Source: Dermatophilaceae bacterium Sec6.4
GTDB taxonomy: Bacteria > Actinomycetota > Actinomycetes > Actinomycetales > Dermatophilaceae
DNA length: 64,000 bases
Assembly (NCBI GenBank): GCA_039636865.1
Contig: CP144172.1
Location: 1,736,001 to 1,800,000, forward strand
Direction: 5' to 3'
The number at the start of each line of letters is the position of its first letter. The stretch's first letter is position 1. The notes beneath the pieces were generated by a model. That model was given only the letters and a program-made list of their open reading frames with translations. It was not told the origin of the DNA and did no database searches. The translations under genes were made by a program, and so were the position numbers. Of the stretch, positions 9,276 to 17,808 are shown in pieces.

Positions 9276-9656
9276 ATGAGCGTGGACAGCAGCACCAACC
9301 TTTCGACTCCGACCGCCGACGTGGTCACCACGCACGGCATCGAGCTGAGCGACGTGGCGGCGGGCAAGGTCAAGAGCCTCCTGCAACAGGAAGGCCGCGA
9401 CGACCTGCGTCTGCGGGTGGGAGTTCAGCCCGGCGGTTGTTCCGGACTCATCTACCAGCTCTACTTCGACGAGCGCTCGCTCGACGGTGACCTGGTCCGC
9501 GACTTCGACGGCGTCGAAGTAGTCGTAGACAGGATGAGCGCCCCGTACCTGGAAGGGGCCAGTATCGACTTCGCCGACACGATCGAGAAGCAGGGCTTCA
9601 CGATCGACAACCCAAATGCGGGAAGCTCCTGCGCCTGCGGCGACAGCTTCAGCTGA
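9276..9656 (+). CDS. erpA: A-type iron-sulfur carrier (HesB/IscA/ErpA family)
   Basis: Carries and inserts Fe-S clusters into apoproteins. The 126-residue protein has the three invariant Cys of the family: one in QPGGCSGLIY near residue 56 and the CxC pair in GSSCACGDSF at the C-terminus. The first 18 residues are a variable lead. ATG at 9276 is preceded by TGGAGGA. The gene stands alone between a 235-bp upstream region with no other gene and a strong terminator at 9683-9722. It lies just upstream of the respiratory gene cluster, whose Rieske protein QcrA needs a 2Fe-2S centre (inference about benefit, not proven link). Confidence 0.93.
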   Translation: MSVDSSTNLSTPTADVVTTHGIELSDVAAGKVKSLLQQEGRDDLRLRVGVQPGGCSGLIYQLYFDERSLDGDLVRDFDGVEVVVDRMSAPYLEGASIDFADTIEKQGFTIDNPNAGSSCACGDSFS

Positions 9657-9682
9657 GCTGAGAACTACAGTCCCGCGATTTC

Positions 9683-9722
9683 GGCGGTCGGAGCCGGCAA
9701 TGCCGGCCCCGGCCGCCTTTTT
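9683..9722 (+). terminator. Rho-independent terminator after the Fe-S carrier gene
   Basis: GC-rich hairpin with a short AAT loop: GGCGG-CGG--CCGGC on the left pairs with GCCGG--CCG-CCGCC on the right, followed at once by TTTTT. It starts 27 bases after the TGA of the Fe-S carrier gene and isolates it from the kinase gene beginning at 9794. Confidence 0.85.
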
Positions 9723-9793
9723 CGCGCCATGACCTCCCACGAGCCGCGACGAGCGGATTCGGATGCGGGTCCGCCGCCGGATAGGTTCGCGGC

Positions 9794-10780
9794 ATGAAGA
9801 TCGCCGTTACCGGTTCCATCGCCACTGACCACCTGATGACCTTTCGAGGTCGCTTCGCGGATTCGCTCGTTCCGGACCAACTCAGCAAGATCTCGTTGTC
9901 GTTCCTGGCCGAGGAGCTGCAGATTCGCCGGGGGGGCGTAGCGGCAAATATTTCGTTCGGGATGGCGGCGCTGGGGGAGCGCCCGGTGCTCGTCGGCGCG
10001 GTCGGTGAGGATTTCGCCTCTTACCGGTCGTGGTTGGAGCGGCACGGTGTCGATTGCGAATCGGTGTGGACGTCCGAGACCAAGCACACCGCGAGGTTCG
10101 TGTGCACCACCGACGACGATCATGCGCAGATTGCAACCTTCTATGCCGGCGCGATGGGCGAGGCACGCGAGATCGAACTCGGCCCGGTGTCCGCCCGCTG
10201 TGGTGGTCTGGATCTCGTCCTGATCGGCGCCAACGATCCGGAAGGGATGCGGCGCCACTCCGACGATTGTCGATCGCGCAACATCCCCTTCGTTGCCGAT
10301 CCATCGCAACAGTTGGCCTTTGCCGACGGTCCGTTCATCAAAGAGCTCATCACCGGCGCGGCGTACCTGATGACCAACGAGTACGAAGCCCACCTCACCG
10401 AGCAGAAGACTGGTTGGAGCGGAGCGCAGATCCTGGACCACGTGGGGGTGCGGGTCATCACCAAGGGTCGAGACGGCGCGTCGTTGCTACGTAAGGGACA
10501 TCCGCCCATCGAGGTGCCCATCGCCGGTGCTGTCCACAGCGCCGATCCGACCGGTGTCGGCGATGCCTTCCGAGCCGGATTCCTCTGCGGGCTCTCGTGG
10601 AACCTGGACCTGGTCACGTGTGCCCAACTTGGTTCGACGCTGGCTACCTATGTCGTTGAGACGGTTGGCACTCAGGAGTACGTCCTCGGGAAAGCGCATT
10701 TCATGGCCCGGATGTCTGCTTCCTACGGAGAGACGGCAGCAGCCGCCGTCGAGTCGAAACTACGCATTCAGCGCCCCTGA
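9794..10780 (+). CDS. PfkB-family sugar/nucleoside kinase (Rv2202c-like)
   Basis: Ribokinase-fold phosphotransferase of 328 residues. Features: opening strand MKIAVTGSIATDHLMTFRG, Gly-rich substrate motif RRGGVAANISFGMAALG near residue 46, and the C-terminal anion-hole/catalytic signature DPTGVGDAFRAGFLCGL near residue 249, with Asp as base. The M. tuberculosis neighbour-matched protein Rv2202c is known as a PfkB-type adenosine kinase, so adenosine salvage is the favoured role; a sugar substrate is not excluded. ATG at 9794. It is followed 14 bases later by aat and probably transcribed with it. Confidence 0.88.
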   Translation: MKIAVTGSIATDHLMTFRGRFADSLVPDQLSKISLSFLAEELQIRRGGVAANISFGMAALGERPVLVGAVGEDFASYRSWLERHGVDCESVWTSETKHTARFVCTTDDDHAQIATFYAGAMGEAREIELGPVSARCGGLDLVLIGANDPEGMRRHSDDCRSRNIPFVADPSQQLAFADGPFIKELITGAAYLMTNEYEAHLTEQKTGWSGAQILDHVGVRVITKGRDGASLLRKGHPPIEVPIAGAVHSADPTGVGDAFRAGFLCGLSWNLDLVTCAQLGSTLATYVVETVGTQEYVLGKAHFMARMSASYGETAAAAVESKLRIQRP

Positions 10781-10794
10781 GGGCGATCGCCGCC

Positions 10795-11529
10795 ATGCCA
10801 GCCAGACCCGTTGAACCTGAACCGTCCGCCTGGTCGATGGCGTATGACGAGACGTCGCCGGCTGATCTCGTCGCGGTCGGCGCCGACCTGGCGCCGGGCA
10901 CACTGCTTGCGGCGTACCGCCGAGGACTCTTCCCGATGGGCACCGGGCGGGGCGGGCGTAAGCCGATGGGGTGGTGGTCACCAGCGACCCGTGGGGTGCT
11001 GTTGCCCGGCAATCTGCACGTCTCGCGATCTCTGCGACGATCCCGACGGGCATTCACGACCAGCGTCGACCGCGATTTTGCCGCCGTCGTGCGCGCCTGC
11101 GCAGATCCGAGCCGCCCCGGCCGGTGGATCACCCGTCCGATGGTAGCTGCCTACCAACGGCTGCACGAGCTCGGTTGGGCGCATTCGGTCGAGGTTTGGG
11201 ACCATGACGGGCGTCTCGCCGGGGGCCTGTATGGGGTGTCCATCGGCGGCTTCTTCGCCGGCGAATCAATGTTCCACCTGGTCACCGATGCAGGAAAGGT
11301 AGCGGTGTGGGCGGCGGCTGACCGGGTCCTGACCGGCAGCGGCGCCGGCGTCTTCGATGTCCAGTGGTGCACCCCCCACCTGGCCACGCTCGGCGTCGTC
11401 GAGGTGCCGCGGGCACGCTATCTGGACCTCCTGCACGCCGCGCTCCATGCCGAACCGCTCGAGGGCTTCGGCGAGGTTCCAAATGCCACCGGGCATGCGG
11501 GCCCGGTCTGCCTCAACGGTTCGGACTGA
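10795..11529 (+). CDS. aat: Leucyl/phenylalanyl-tRNA--protein transferase
   Basis: Transfers Leu or Phe from aminoacyl-tRNA to the N-terminal Arg or Lys of proteins, marking them for N-degron turnover by ClpS/ClpAP-type systems. The 244-residue protein has family blocks: DLVAVGADLAPGTLLAAYRRGLFPM near residue 24, WWSPATRGVL near 60, HSVEVWDHDGRLAGGLYGVSIGGFFAGESMFH near 130-162, and DVQWCTPHLATLG near 190. All core residues appear intact. It occupies the position where mycobacteria carry asnB. It is tightly spaced behind the PfkB gene and 14 bases before the GTG of ctaC. Confidence 0.95.
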   Translation: MPARPVEPEPSAWSMAYDETSPADLVAVGADLAPGTLLAAYRRGLFPMGTGRGGRKPMGWWSPATRGVLLPGNLHVSRSLRRSRRAFTTSVDRDFAAVVRACADPSRPGRWITRPMVAAYQRLHELGWAHSVEVWDHDGRLAGGLYGVSIGGFFAGESMFHLVTDAGKVAVWAAADRVLTGSGAGVFDVQWCTPHLATLGVVEVPRARYLDLLHAALHAEPLEGFGEVPNATGHAGPVCLNGSD

Positions 11530-11543
11530 GATAAGGTTTCGAC

Positions 11544-12485
11544 GTGTCCGTATCCTGTGAAAATCACCCTGACGACGTGTCGCGCCGGTCTGCCAGGAGC
11601 ACCCGCCCCCGGCTTCGTCGGGTAGGCATGACAGCCGGTGTAATCGCTACTGCGATAGCTCTTTCGGGTTGCAGCGCAAAGGTGCACCGGGGGTTCCTGC
11701 CAGAAGGCATTACGAAGGTCACCCCGGACATCACCAGCTTCTGGGTGGCGTCCTGGCTGTGGGCGCTCGGAGTGGGTGTCCTGGTGTGGGGTCTGATCAT
11801 CTACTGCATGGTTCGCTACCGACGTAAGAAGACCGATACGGGACTGCCGCCGCAGCTGGCGTACAACGTGCCTATCGAGATCCTCTACACCGTCGTACCG
11901 GTCCTGATGGTGGCCGTCCTCTTCGGAAAGACGGTGGTGCTGGAAAACAAGATGCTGGACACCTCGGGCACCCCCGACAACATCGTGAACGTCGTCGGTA
12001 AGCAGTGGTCATGGGACTTCAACTACGTGAACGACAAGGTGTACTCCTCCGGGCAACAGGCACTTCTCAACGGGAAGGCGGGTGCGGAGAAGACCATCCC
12101 CACCCTCTACCTGCCGGTCAACAAGCGCACCGAATTCATCCTGACCTCCCGCGACGTCATCCACGACTTCTGGGTTATCGCATTCCTGCAGAAGATGGAC
12201 ATGATTCCGGGCAAGGTCAACAAGTTCGACGTGACGCCCACCCAGATAGGCACTTACCGCGGCAAGTGCGCGGAGTTGTGTGGTGCTTATCACTCACAGA
12301 TGTTGTTCAACGTCAAGGTCGTCAACGCGGCGGACTACGCCAAGCAGATGCAACGTCTGCGTGCCAGTGGGCAGACGGGTTTCCTGTCCAATGCGCTCAA
12401 CCGCTCCGGTCTCATCAACGGTCAGCAGCAGTACCTGCCACCGGGGCTTAAATCTTCGGACGTCGTCAAAGTAGGGACAAAGTAA
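11544..12485 (+). CDS. ctaC: Cytochrome c oxidase subunit II
   Basis: Subunit II of the aa3 oxidase; binds the CuA centre that accepts electrons from the cytochrome c domain of QcrC. A signal peptide ends in a lipobox (AIALSGC), so the mature N-terminus is probably a lipid-anchored Cys. Two membrane helices follow (residues about 68-90 and 110-130), then the periplasmic cupredoxin domain. CuA ligands are visible: His in [10 protein letters not shown], and the [12 protein letters not shown] motif with two Cys, His and Met. GTG at 11544; ATG at 11628 would still keep the whole signal peptide. Stop overlaps the start of ctaD (TAATG). Confidence 0.96.
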   Translation: MSVSCENHPDDVSRRSARSTRPRLRRVGMTAGVIATAIALSGCSAKVHRGFLPEGITKVTPDITSFWVASWLWALGVGVLVWGLIIYCMVRYRRKKTDTGLPPQLAYNVPIEILYTVVPVLMVAVLFGKTVVLENKMLDTSGTPDNIVNVVGKQWSWDFNYVNDKVYSSGQQALLNGKAGAEKTIPTLYLPVNKRTEFILTSRDVIHDFWVIAFLQKMDMIPGKVNKFDVTPTQIGTYRGKCAELCGAYHSQMLFNVKVVNAADYAKQMQRLRASGQTGFLSNALNRSGLINGQQQYLPPGLKSSDVVKVGTK

Positions 12486-14245
12486 TGGCGAGCATTGCAG
12501 CGCGCACGACCGAGGGCATCGGCGATTACCGCGAATCGCGCACGATCGTGCGCCACCCCGGGCGTACAGCCGTCAAGTGGATGACCACGACCGATCACAA
12601 GATCATCGGCAACCTGTACTTCATCACGTCGTTTGCGTGGTTCCTGATCGGCGGGCTTCTTGCGCTGCTCATCCGCGCTGAACTGTGGATGCCCGGTTTG
12701 CAGATTGTCGACAACCCGGAGCAGTACAACCAGCTCTTCACCATGCACGGCACGATCATGCTGTTGCTCTTCGCGACTCCGCTGTTTGCGGGCTTTGCCA
12801 ACGCGTTGATGCCACTGCAGCTGGGCGCACCGGACGTGGCCTTCCCCCGGTTGAACATGTTCGCCTACTGGCTCTACCTGTTCGGCGGACTGATCGCGGC
12901 CGGTGGATTCCTCACCCCGCAGGGCGCCGCCTCCTTCGGCTGGTTCGCCTACGCGCCGCTGTCCAACTCGGTGTACAGCCCCGGTGTCGGCGGGAACCTG
13001 TGGGTCTTCGGTCTCGCACTGGCGGGCTTCGGCACGATCCTCGGATCGGTGAACTTCATCACCACGATCGTGTGTATGCGCGCACCCGGTATGACCATGT
13101 TCCGGATGTCGATGTTCGTCTGGACAGTGCTGGTCACCTCCATCCTGGTGATCATCGTGTTCCCCGTCCTGGCCGCAGCGCTGTTCGCCCTGGGCGCGGA
13201 CCGGGTGATGGGTGCGCATGTCTTCGACGCCCAGAACGCCGGTGCAATGCTCTGGGAGCACATGTTCTGGTTCTTCGGGCACCCGGAGGTCTACATCATC
13301 GCGTTGCCGTTCTTCGGCATCATTTCCGAGATTCTCCCGGTCTTTTCCCGCAAGCCGCTGTTTGGTTACAAGACCCTGGTCTTTGCGACCATTGCCATTG
13401 CTGCTCTGTCGGTGAGCGTGTGGGCCCACCACATGTACGCCACCGGCCAGGTGCTGCTGCCGTTCTTCGCGGTCATGACAATGCTGATCGCCGTGCCCAC
13501 GGGAGTGAAATTCTTCAACTGGGTCGGCACGATGTGGGGCGGTTCGATCACGTTCGAGACGCCCATGCTCTGGGCGATCGGCTTCCTGGTCACCTTCCTG
13601 TTCGGTGGTTTGACCGGTGTCATTCTGGCCAGCCCCGCGCTGGACCTGAGCCTGTCGGACTCCTACTTCGTGGTCGCGCACTTCCACTACGTGGTGTTCG
13701 GCACCGTAGTCTTCGCGATGTTCGCGGGCTGGTACTTCTGGTGGCCCAAGCTGACCGGTCGGATGCTCGATGAGCGCCTCGGAAAGATCCACTTCTGGCT
13801 GCTGTTCGTCGGCTTCCACACCACCTTCCTGATCCAGCACTGGCTGGGTGTCGACGGTATGCCCCGCCGGTACGCCGACTACCTGCCCGAAGACGGCTTC
13901 CAGTGGATGAATGACGTGTCTACGGTTGGTTCGTTCATCCTGGGCATCTCGATGTTGCCGTTCCTCTACAACGTCTACAAGACCTGGCGCACCGCGCCGA
14001 TGGTCGAGACCGACGACCCGTGGGGCTATGGCGCCTCGCTGGAATGGGCTACGTCGTGCCCGCCGCCGCGTCACAACTTCGACTCCATCCCTAGGATTCG
14101 TTCCGAGCGCCCCGCGTTCGACCTGCACCACCCCGAGGTGGCAGCCACATCGGTGGCCCCTGCTCCAGATGCGCTGTCCAAGCTTGTCGGTCCAGGTGAC
14201 CGCGGCTCGCAGACGCTCGGTGGCGAACGAAAGGGTGACCGATGA
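12485..14245 (+). CDS. ctaD: Cytochrome c oxidase subunit I
   Basis: Catalytic subunit of the aa3-type terminal oxidase: reduces O2 to water and pumps protons. 586 residues with twelve predicted helices. Haem and copper ligands are present: low-spin haem His in FTMHGTIM, the CuB/Tyr motif HPEVYI, and paired CuB His in WAHHMYATG; low- and high-spin haem His in [10 protein letters not shown]. An about 60-residue C-terminal tail (after [15 protein letters not shown]) is typical of actinobacterial CtaD. Overlaps ctaC by one base and ctaF by four (ATGA), so ctaCDF is one operon. Confidence 0.98.
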   Translation: MASIAARTTEGIGDYRESRTIVRHPGRTAVKWMTTTDHKIIGNLYFITSFAWFLIGGLLALLIRAELWMPGLQIVDNPEQYNQLFTMHGTIMLLLFATPLFAGFANALMPLQLGAPDVAFPRLNMFAYWLYLFGGLIAAGGFLTPQGAASFGWFAYAPLSNSVYSPGVGGNLWVFGLALAGFGTILGSVNFITTIVCMRAPGMTMFRMSMFVWTVLVTSILVIIVFPVLAAALFALGADRVMGAHVFDAQNAGAMLWEHMFWFFGHPEVYIIALPFFGIISEILPVFSRKPLFGYKTLVFATIAIAALSVSVWAHHMYATGQVLLPFFAVMTMLIAVPTGVKFFNWVGTMWGGSITFETPMLWAIGFLVTFLFGGLTGVILASPALDLSLSDSYFVVAHFHYVVFGTVVFAMFAGWYFWWPKLTGRMLDERLGKIHFWLLFVGFHTTFLIQHWLGVDGMPRRYADYLPEDGFQWMNDVSTVGSFILGISMLPFLYNVYKTWRTAPMVETDDPWGYGASLEWATSCPPPRHNFDSIPRIRSERPAFDLHHPEVAATSVAPAPDALSKLVGPGDRGSQTLGGERKGDR

Positions 14246-14643
14246 AGGTCGAGTACAAACTGTTCGCCATTCTCGGCGCGTTCTTCCTGATCATGGCGAT
14301 CATCTACGGTTTCTTCAGCGGAGGCAGCGAGCCGGTCGGGGTTGTCGGCTTCGGCCTGTCGTTCGGTTTATGTCTGATGATCGCGTTCTTCCTGTGGTGG
14401 ACCGGTCGCAAGACAGATCTTCGCCCGGATGACAACCCGGAAGGGCTGATCAGCGACGTCGAAGGTGACTACGGATTCTTCAGCCCGCACTCGTGGTGGC
14501 CGCTGTTCTTGGCCGCATCCGGCGCCATCGTCTTCCTTGGCCTGGCTGTCGGTTGGTGGATGGTCATCTTGGGCACGCCGCTGTTGGCGCTGTCTGCGGT
14601 TGGTTTCGTGATGGAGTATTTCCGCGGCGAAGACGCCATCTAG
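14242..14643 (+). CDS. ctaF: Cytochrome c oxidase subunit IV (actinobacterial type)
   Basis: Small 133-residue membrane subunit specific to actinobacterial aa3 oxidases. Two pairs of helices: [17 protein letters not shown] and [19 protein letters not shown], then [19 protein letters not shown] and [16 protein letters not shown]. Between them lies the family segment [26 protein letters not shown]. The ATGA overlap with ctaD shows translational coupling. It stabilises the bcc-aa3 supercomplex in known relatives. Confidence 0.93.
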   Translation: MKVEYKLFAILGAFFLIMAIIYGFFSGGSEPVGVVGFGLSFGLCLMIAFFLWWTGRKTDLRPDDNPEGLISDVEGDYGFFSPHSWWPLFLAASGAIVFLGLAVGWWMVILGTPLLALSAVGFVMEYFRGEDAI

Positions 14644-14656
14644 CAGAGGTTGTTGT

Positions 14657-15670
14657 ATGCAGTCATCTCGAATCGCATTGCTGTCCCGCCCGCACGGCGC
14701 ACCGGCGCAGGAGAACTTCCTGCATGAGAGTGTCGAGCTTCCGGCGGCCGGTAGTGACGAGGTAGAACTCGAGACGCTGTTCTTGTCGCTGGATCCCTAT
14801 ATGCGCGGCAGAATGAGCGACGCACCCTCTTACGCCGCTCCCGTTCAGCTGGGGCAGACCATGGTGGGCGGCACCGTCTCGCGGGTTCTGAACTCACCTG
14901 GTGGACAGTTCGCACCCGGGGACATCGTCTCGGGGTACGCAGGGTGGCAGAGTCGTTCGGTGGAGAAAGCAGCGCAGCTACGTGTTGTGAACACCGGGTC
15001 GGCGCCACTCAGCGCTGCCTTGGGCGTTTTGGGGATGCCTGGTTTCACGGCCTACGCCGGTCTGTTGCAGATCGGCCGGCCCCAACCTGGTGAGACCGTC
15101 GTGGTTGCAGCTGCCAGTGGACCCGTGGGTAGTGCAGTCGGTCAGATCGCGCGTCTGCACGGGGCGAGGGCGGTAGCAATTGCGGGGGGTGCACGAAAGG
15201 TGCAGTACTGCCGCGAGATCGGTTTCGATGACGCCGTCGACCACCGGTCGGAGTCGTTTCGGGCCGATCTGAAGGCTTCGGTACCCGATGGAATCGACGT
15301 TTACTTCGAGAACGTCGGTGGCGCGGTCTGGTCAGCGGTGCTGCCCCTGCTCAATCCCTTTGCACGGGTCCCGGTATGCGGGCTCGTCGCTGGTTACAAC
15401 GCCACCAGCCTGCCGGAAGGCCCGGACCGCTCAGCCCAACTCATGGGTGCCATCCTGCAGAAGAGTCTGACGCTCCGCGGATTCATCCAGAACGAGTTCG
15501 TGGCTGAGCACTACAAGGCATTCGAGCAGCAGATGGCCGCGTGGATCGCATCCGGTGAGGTGAAGTACCGCGAGGATGTCATCGACGGGTTGACCAATGC
15601 CGTCGACGCGTTTCAGGGCATGCTCACCGGAAAGAACTTTGGCAAGGTCGTCGTCAGGGTCGCTGACTGA
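14657..15670 (+). CDS. Zinc-free MDR oxidoreductase (leukotriene B4 dehydrogenase/curcumin reductase type)
   Basis: NADPH-dependent reductase of the medium-chain dehydrogenase superfamily, probably acting on enones or quinones. 337 residues; GroES-like N-terminal domain with LETLFLSLDPYMRGRMSD near residue 40, nucleotide-binding Rossmann core with AAASGPVGSAVGQIARLHGARAVAIAGG near 150-178, and the YFENVGGAVW motif near 216, which is diagnostic for this subgroup. No zinc-ligand Cys cluster. It begins only 13 bases after ctaF, so it may be read through from the oxidase operon, though its function has no evident link to respiration. Confidence 0.9.
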   Translation: MQSSRIALLSRPHGAPAQENFLHESVELPAAGSDEVELETLFLSLDPYMRGRMSDAPSYAAPVQLGQTMVGGTVSRVLNSPGGQFAPGDIVSGYAGWQSRSVEKAAQLRVVNTGSAPLSAALGVLGMPGFTAYAGLLQIGRPQPGETVVVAAASGPVGSAVGQIARLHGARAVAIAGGARKVQYCREIGFDDAVDHRSESFRADLKASVPDGIDVYFENVGGAVWSAVLPLLNPFARVPVCGLVAGYNATSLPEGPDRSAQLMGAILQKSLTLRGFIQNEFVAEHYKAFEQQMAAWIASGEVKYREDVIDGLTNAVDAFQGMLTGKNFGKVVVRVAD

Positions 15671-16177
15671 TCCCCTTCGTTCTGTCTGATCCGATTCGTC
15701 CACGGCGGTATCAGGGGGCGCCTCCAAGCTGCGGTCACTGATAAAGCAGCGGGGGAGTCGCCACCCCACGCGTCTCGGTTGCCTCGTGATAACGCAGGCA
15801 GTCAGGCCTTGTGATCGACGGCCGCGATAGCGTCGCCGCGCCTCACTTACCCGCGTCACCAACGCCAAAACCGAGGCCGCGAACGTCACGATCAAGAACA
15901 GCAAACGCTGTGGTCGTGGATATCCGGTCCCAAATCAACTTCCTATGCCGGACCATGCTCTACAGCACGGTTCCGACGGCGGCGTGATCACCCGATCCGC
16001 ACCAGAGCATCATGCGGAAACTGAAGAGCTCCATTGCGGTGGGTCTGTCTGGATCCATCCGGCCCAGCGCTGATGCTCGCCCTCGCCTGGACCATTCTGC
16101 CGGACCTGACCGCCAGGCGATGGGGCCTGATGCGTTGTTGTCCGCCACCGTCGGACAACGTCCTCAGGTGGAGTTGA
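15671..16177. other. 507-bp spacer before the IS element
   Basis: No convincing gene. Short open frames (for example minus strand 15960-16148) have no recognisable sequence. The 9 bases at its right end (TGGAGTTGA, 16169-16177) recur just beyond the IS. The length is unusual between core respiratory genes, so it may hold a decayed gene. Confidence 0.5.
16169..16177. repeat. Left copy of 9-bp target duplication
   Basis: TGGAGTTGA, identical to 17600-17608 on the other side of the IS element. It is embedded in a local GTTGAGTTGAG run. Confidence 0.75.
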
Positions 16178-16204
16178 GTTGAGTCCCTGATAGTGGTGTA
16201 GCGC
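16178..16204 (+). repeat. Left terminal inverted repeat of the IS
   Basis: Starts GTTGAGTCCCTG and ends GTGGTGTAGCGC; pairs with 17572-17598 at 21 of 27 positions. Confidence 0.8.
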
Positions 16205-17571
16205 AGTTGGCCGTGTTCATCACCGTGGTGGACATAGACGCGGTCACCGCGTGATCCTTCGAGTGATCTCTGACAACCGACTTGAAGAAGGACACACGAT
16301 GACCGCTCCTCATATTGTCGACCCTGCTGGTCTGCTGGGCGAGGCCCTGACTGATGCCAGCCCGGATCTGATGCGTGACCTGTTGCAAACGATGATCAAC
16401 GCGTTGCTCTGCGCTGATGCTGATGCTGATGCTGTTGTCGGGGCTGAGTACGGCCGGCCCAGCCTGGATCGCACAGCGCAGCGCACTGGGTACCGGCACC
16501 GACCACTAGACACCCGGGCGGGCACGATCGACGTGGCTGTCCCCAAGCTGCGCACCGGGTCCTATTTCCCCCAGTGGCTCCTGGAGCGGCGTAAACGTGC
16601 CGAATCAGCGCTGATCACGGTCGTAGCCGACTGCTACCTCGCAGGTGTTCTACCCGGCGGATGGATAAGCTCGTCAAGACGTTGGGGATCAACTCGCTGT
16701 CAAAATCGCAGGTCTCACGGATGGCAACCGATCTTGATCAGATCGTTGATGAGTTCCGCCACCGCCCGCTAGGTGAAGCGGGACCGTTTACGTTCCTGGC
16801 TGCTGACGCGCTCACGATGAAAGTCCGCGAAGGCGGGCGCGTCGTCAACTGCGTCGTGCTCGTCGCATCCGGCGTCAACGCCGACGGGCGCCGCGAAGTC
16901 CTCGGCATCCGGGTCGCGACCAGCGAAACCGGGCCAGCGTGGAACACGTTCTTCGCCGACCTCGTGGCCCGTGGCCTGGGCGGAGTACGGCTGGTGACCT
17001 CTGATGCCCACGCCGGGCTCAAAGACGCGATCGCCGCGAACCTACCCGGCGCATCATGGCAACGATGCCGCACCCACTACGCCGCGAACCTCATGGCGGT
17101 CACACCCAAAAGCATGTGGCCAGCGGTCAAAGCGATGCTCCACTCGGTCTATGACCAACCCGACGCCCCCGCCGTCCACGCCCAATTCGATCGACTCTTG
17201 GACTACGTCCAGGACGCGTTGCCCGGCGTGTTCGAGCACCTCGCCGGGGCCCGCGAAGACATCCTCGCTTTCACCACTTTCCCCGAAGGCCTGTGGCAGC
17301 AAATCTGGTCCAACAACCCCAACGAGCGCCTCAACCGAGAGATCCGCCGCCGCACCGACTCAGTCGGGATCTTCCCCAACCGCGACGCGATCATCCGCCT
17401 CGTCGGAGCCGTACTAGCCGAACAAACCGACGAATGGGCCGAAGGACGCCGCTACCTCGGCCTGGACATCCTGGCCAAAAGCCGCCTGGCCACCGCACCT
17501 ACCAACAACACCAACGTCGACAAGGAGACCTCCCAGCACTCACCGCCTGACACCTCAGAAGGAATCACGCA

Positions 17572-17598
17572 GCGCTACACCACCTCCAGGGGCTTGAC
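17572..17598 (-). repeat. Right terminal inverted repeat of the IS
   Basis: Starts GCGCTACACCAC and ends GGGGCTTGAC; reverse complement matches 16178-16204 with six mismatches. Confidence 0.8.
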
Positions 17599-17599
17599 C

Positions 17600-17608
17600 T
17601 GGAGTTGA
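17600..17608. repeat. Right copy of 9-bp target duplication
   Basis: TGGAGTTGA, matching 16169-16177. It contains the TGA that ends the transposase frame. Confidence 0.75.
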
Positions 17609-17750
17609 CGGGGTTCACCCTCGGCAACGCCGTCGGCCCAGCACGTAGACGATCAGGTTGTGCCGTTGCACACCGTGGACCGAGCCAGCACCGGATCAAC
17701 CTTCCTTCCGCACGCACGGTGGGGCGGCAGGGCGTCGTCCGTACCGTCAA

Positions 17751-17795
17751 AAGAAGGATGGGATGCACTCGTCACGAGTGCATCCCATCCTTCTT
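17751..17795 (-). terminator. Long perfect hairpin ending the ctaE-qcrCAB operon
   Basis: Two perfectly complementary 22-base arms (17751-17772 and 17774-17795) around a single central C. On the minus strand the stem is followed by TTTT, as expected for transcripts running out of qcrB, whose stop lies 14 bases upstream. The plus-strand side has no T-run. Confidence 0.85.
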
Positions 17796-17808
17796 CTGGA
17801 GCCTTAGA

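Larger units (their letters stand above)
16178..17599 (+). mobile_element. IS256-family insertion sequence
   Basis: About 1.42 kb. The ends are imperfect inverted repeats: 16178-16204 against 17572-17598, 21 of 27 positions matching and the inner 12 bases (GTGGTGTAGCGC) identical. A 9-bp direct repeat TGGAGTTGA flanks the element (16169-16177 and 17600-17608), in line with the 8-9 bp duplications made by IS256-type transposases. The exact outer base of the right end is uncertain by one or two positions because the flank is repetitive. The single gene inside is a frameshifted DDE transposase. Inserted between ctaF/MDR and the 3' end of qcrB without breaking a gene. Confidence 0.88.
16299..17608 (+). 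pseudogene. IS256-family transposase, frameshifted
   Basis: Starts MTAPHIVDPAGLLGEALTD at an ATG behind GAAGAAGGA. The frame holds through ALITVVADCYLAGV and is then lost at about 16646-16650: one base is missing in GGTGTTCTACCCGG, and the next frame resumes as STRRMDKLVKTLGI. All three catalytic acidic positions lie in the second frame: Asp in LAADALTMKV, Asp in VTSDAHAGLKDAI and Glu in NNPNERLNREI. The IS256 family does not normally use frameshifting, so this copy is probably dead unless slippage occurs. The second frame's stop (TGA, 17606-17608) falls in the duplicated target, not in the IS. Confidence 0.88.

Noticed and set aside
12422..14131. 569-residue open frame on the minus strand
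   Set aside because: It is antisense to ctaD, is made of His/Glu/Gln/Arg repeats and matches no family; ctaD is certain.
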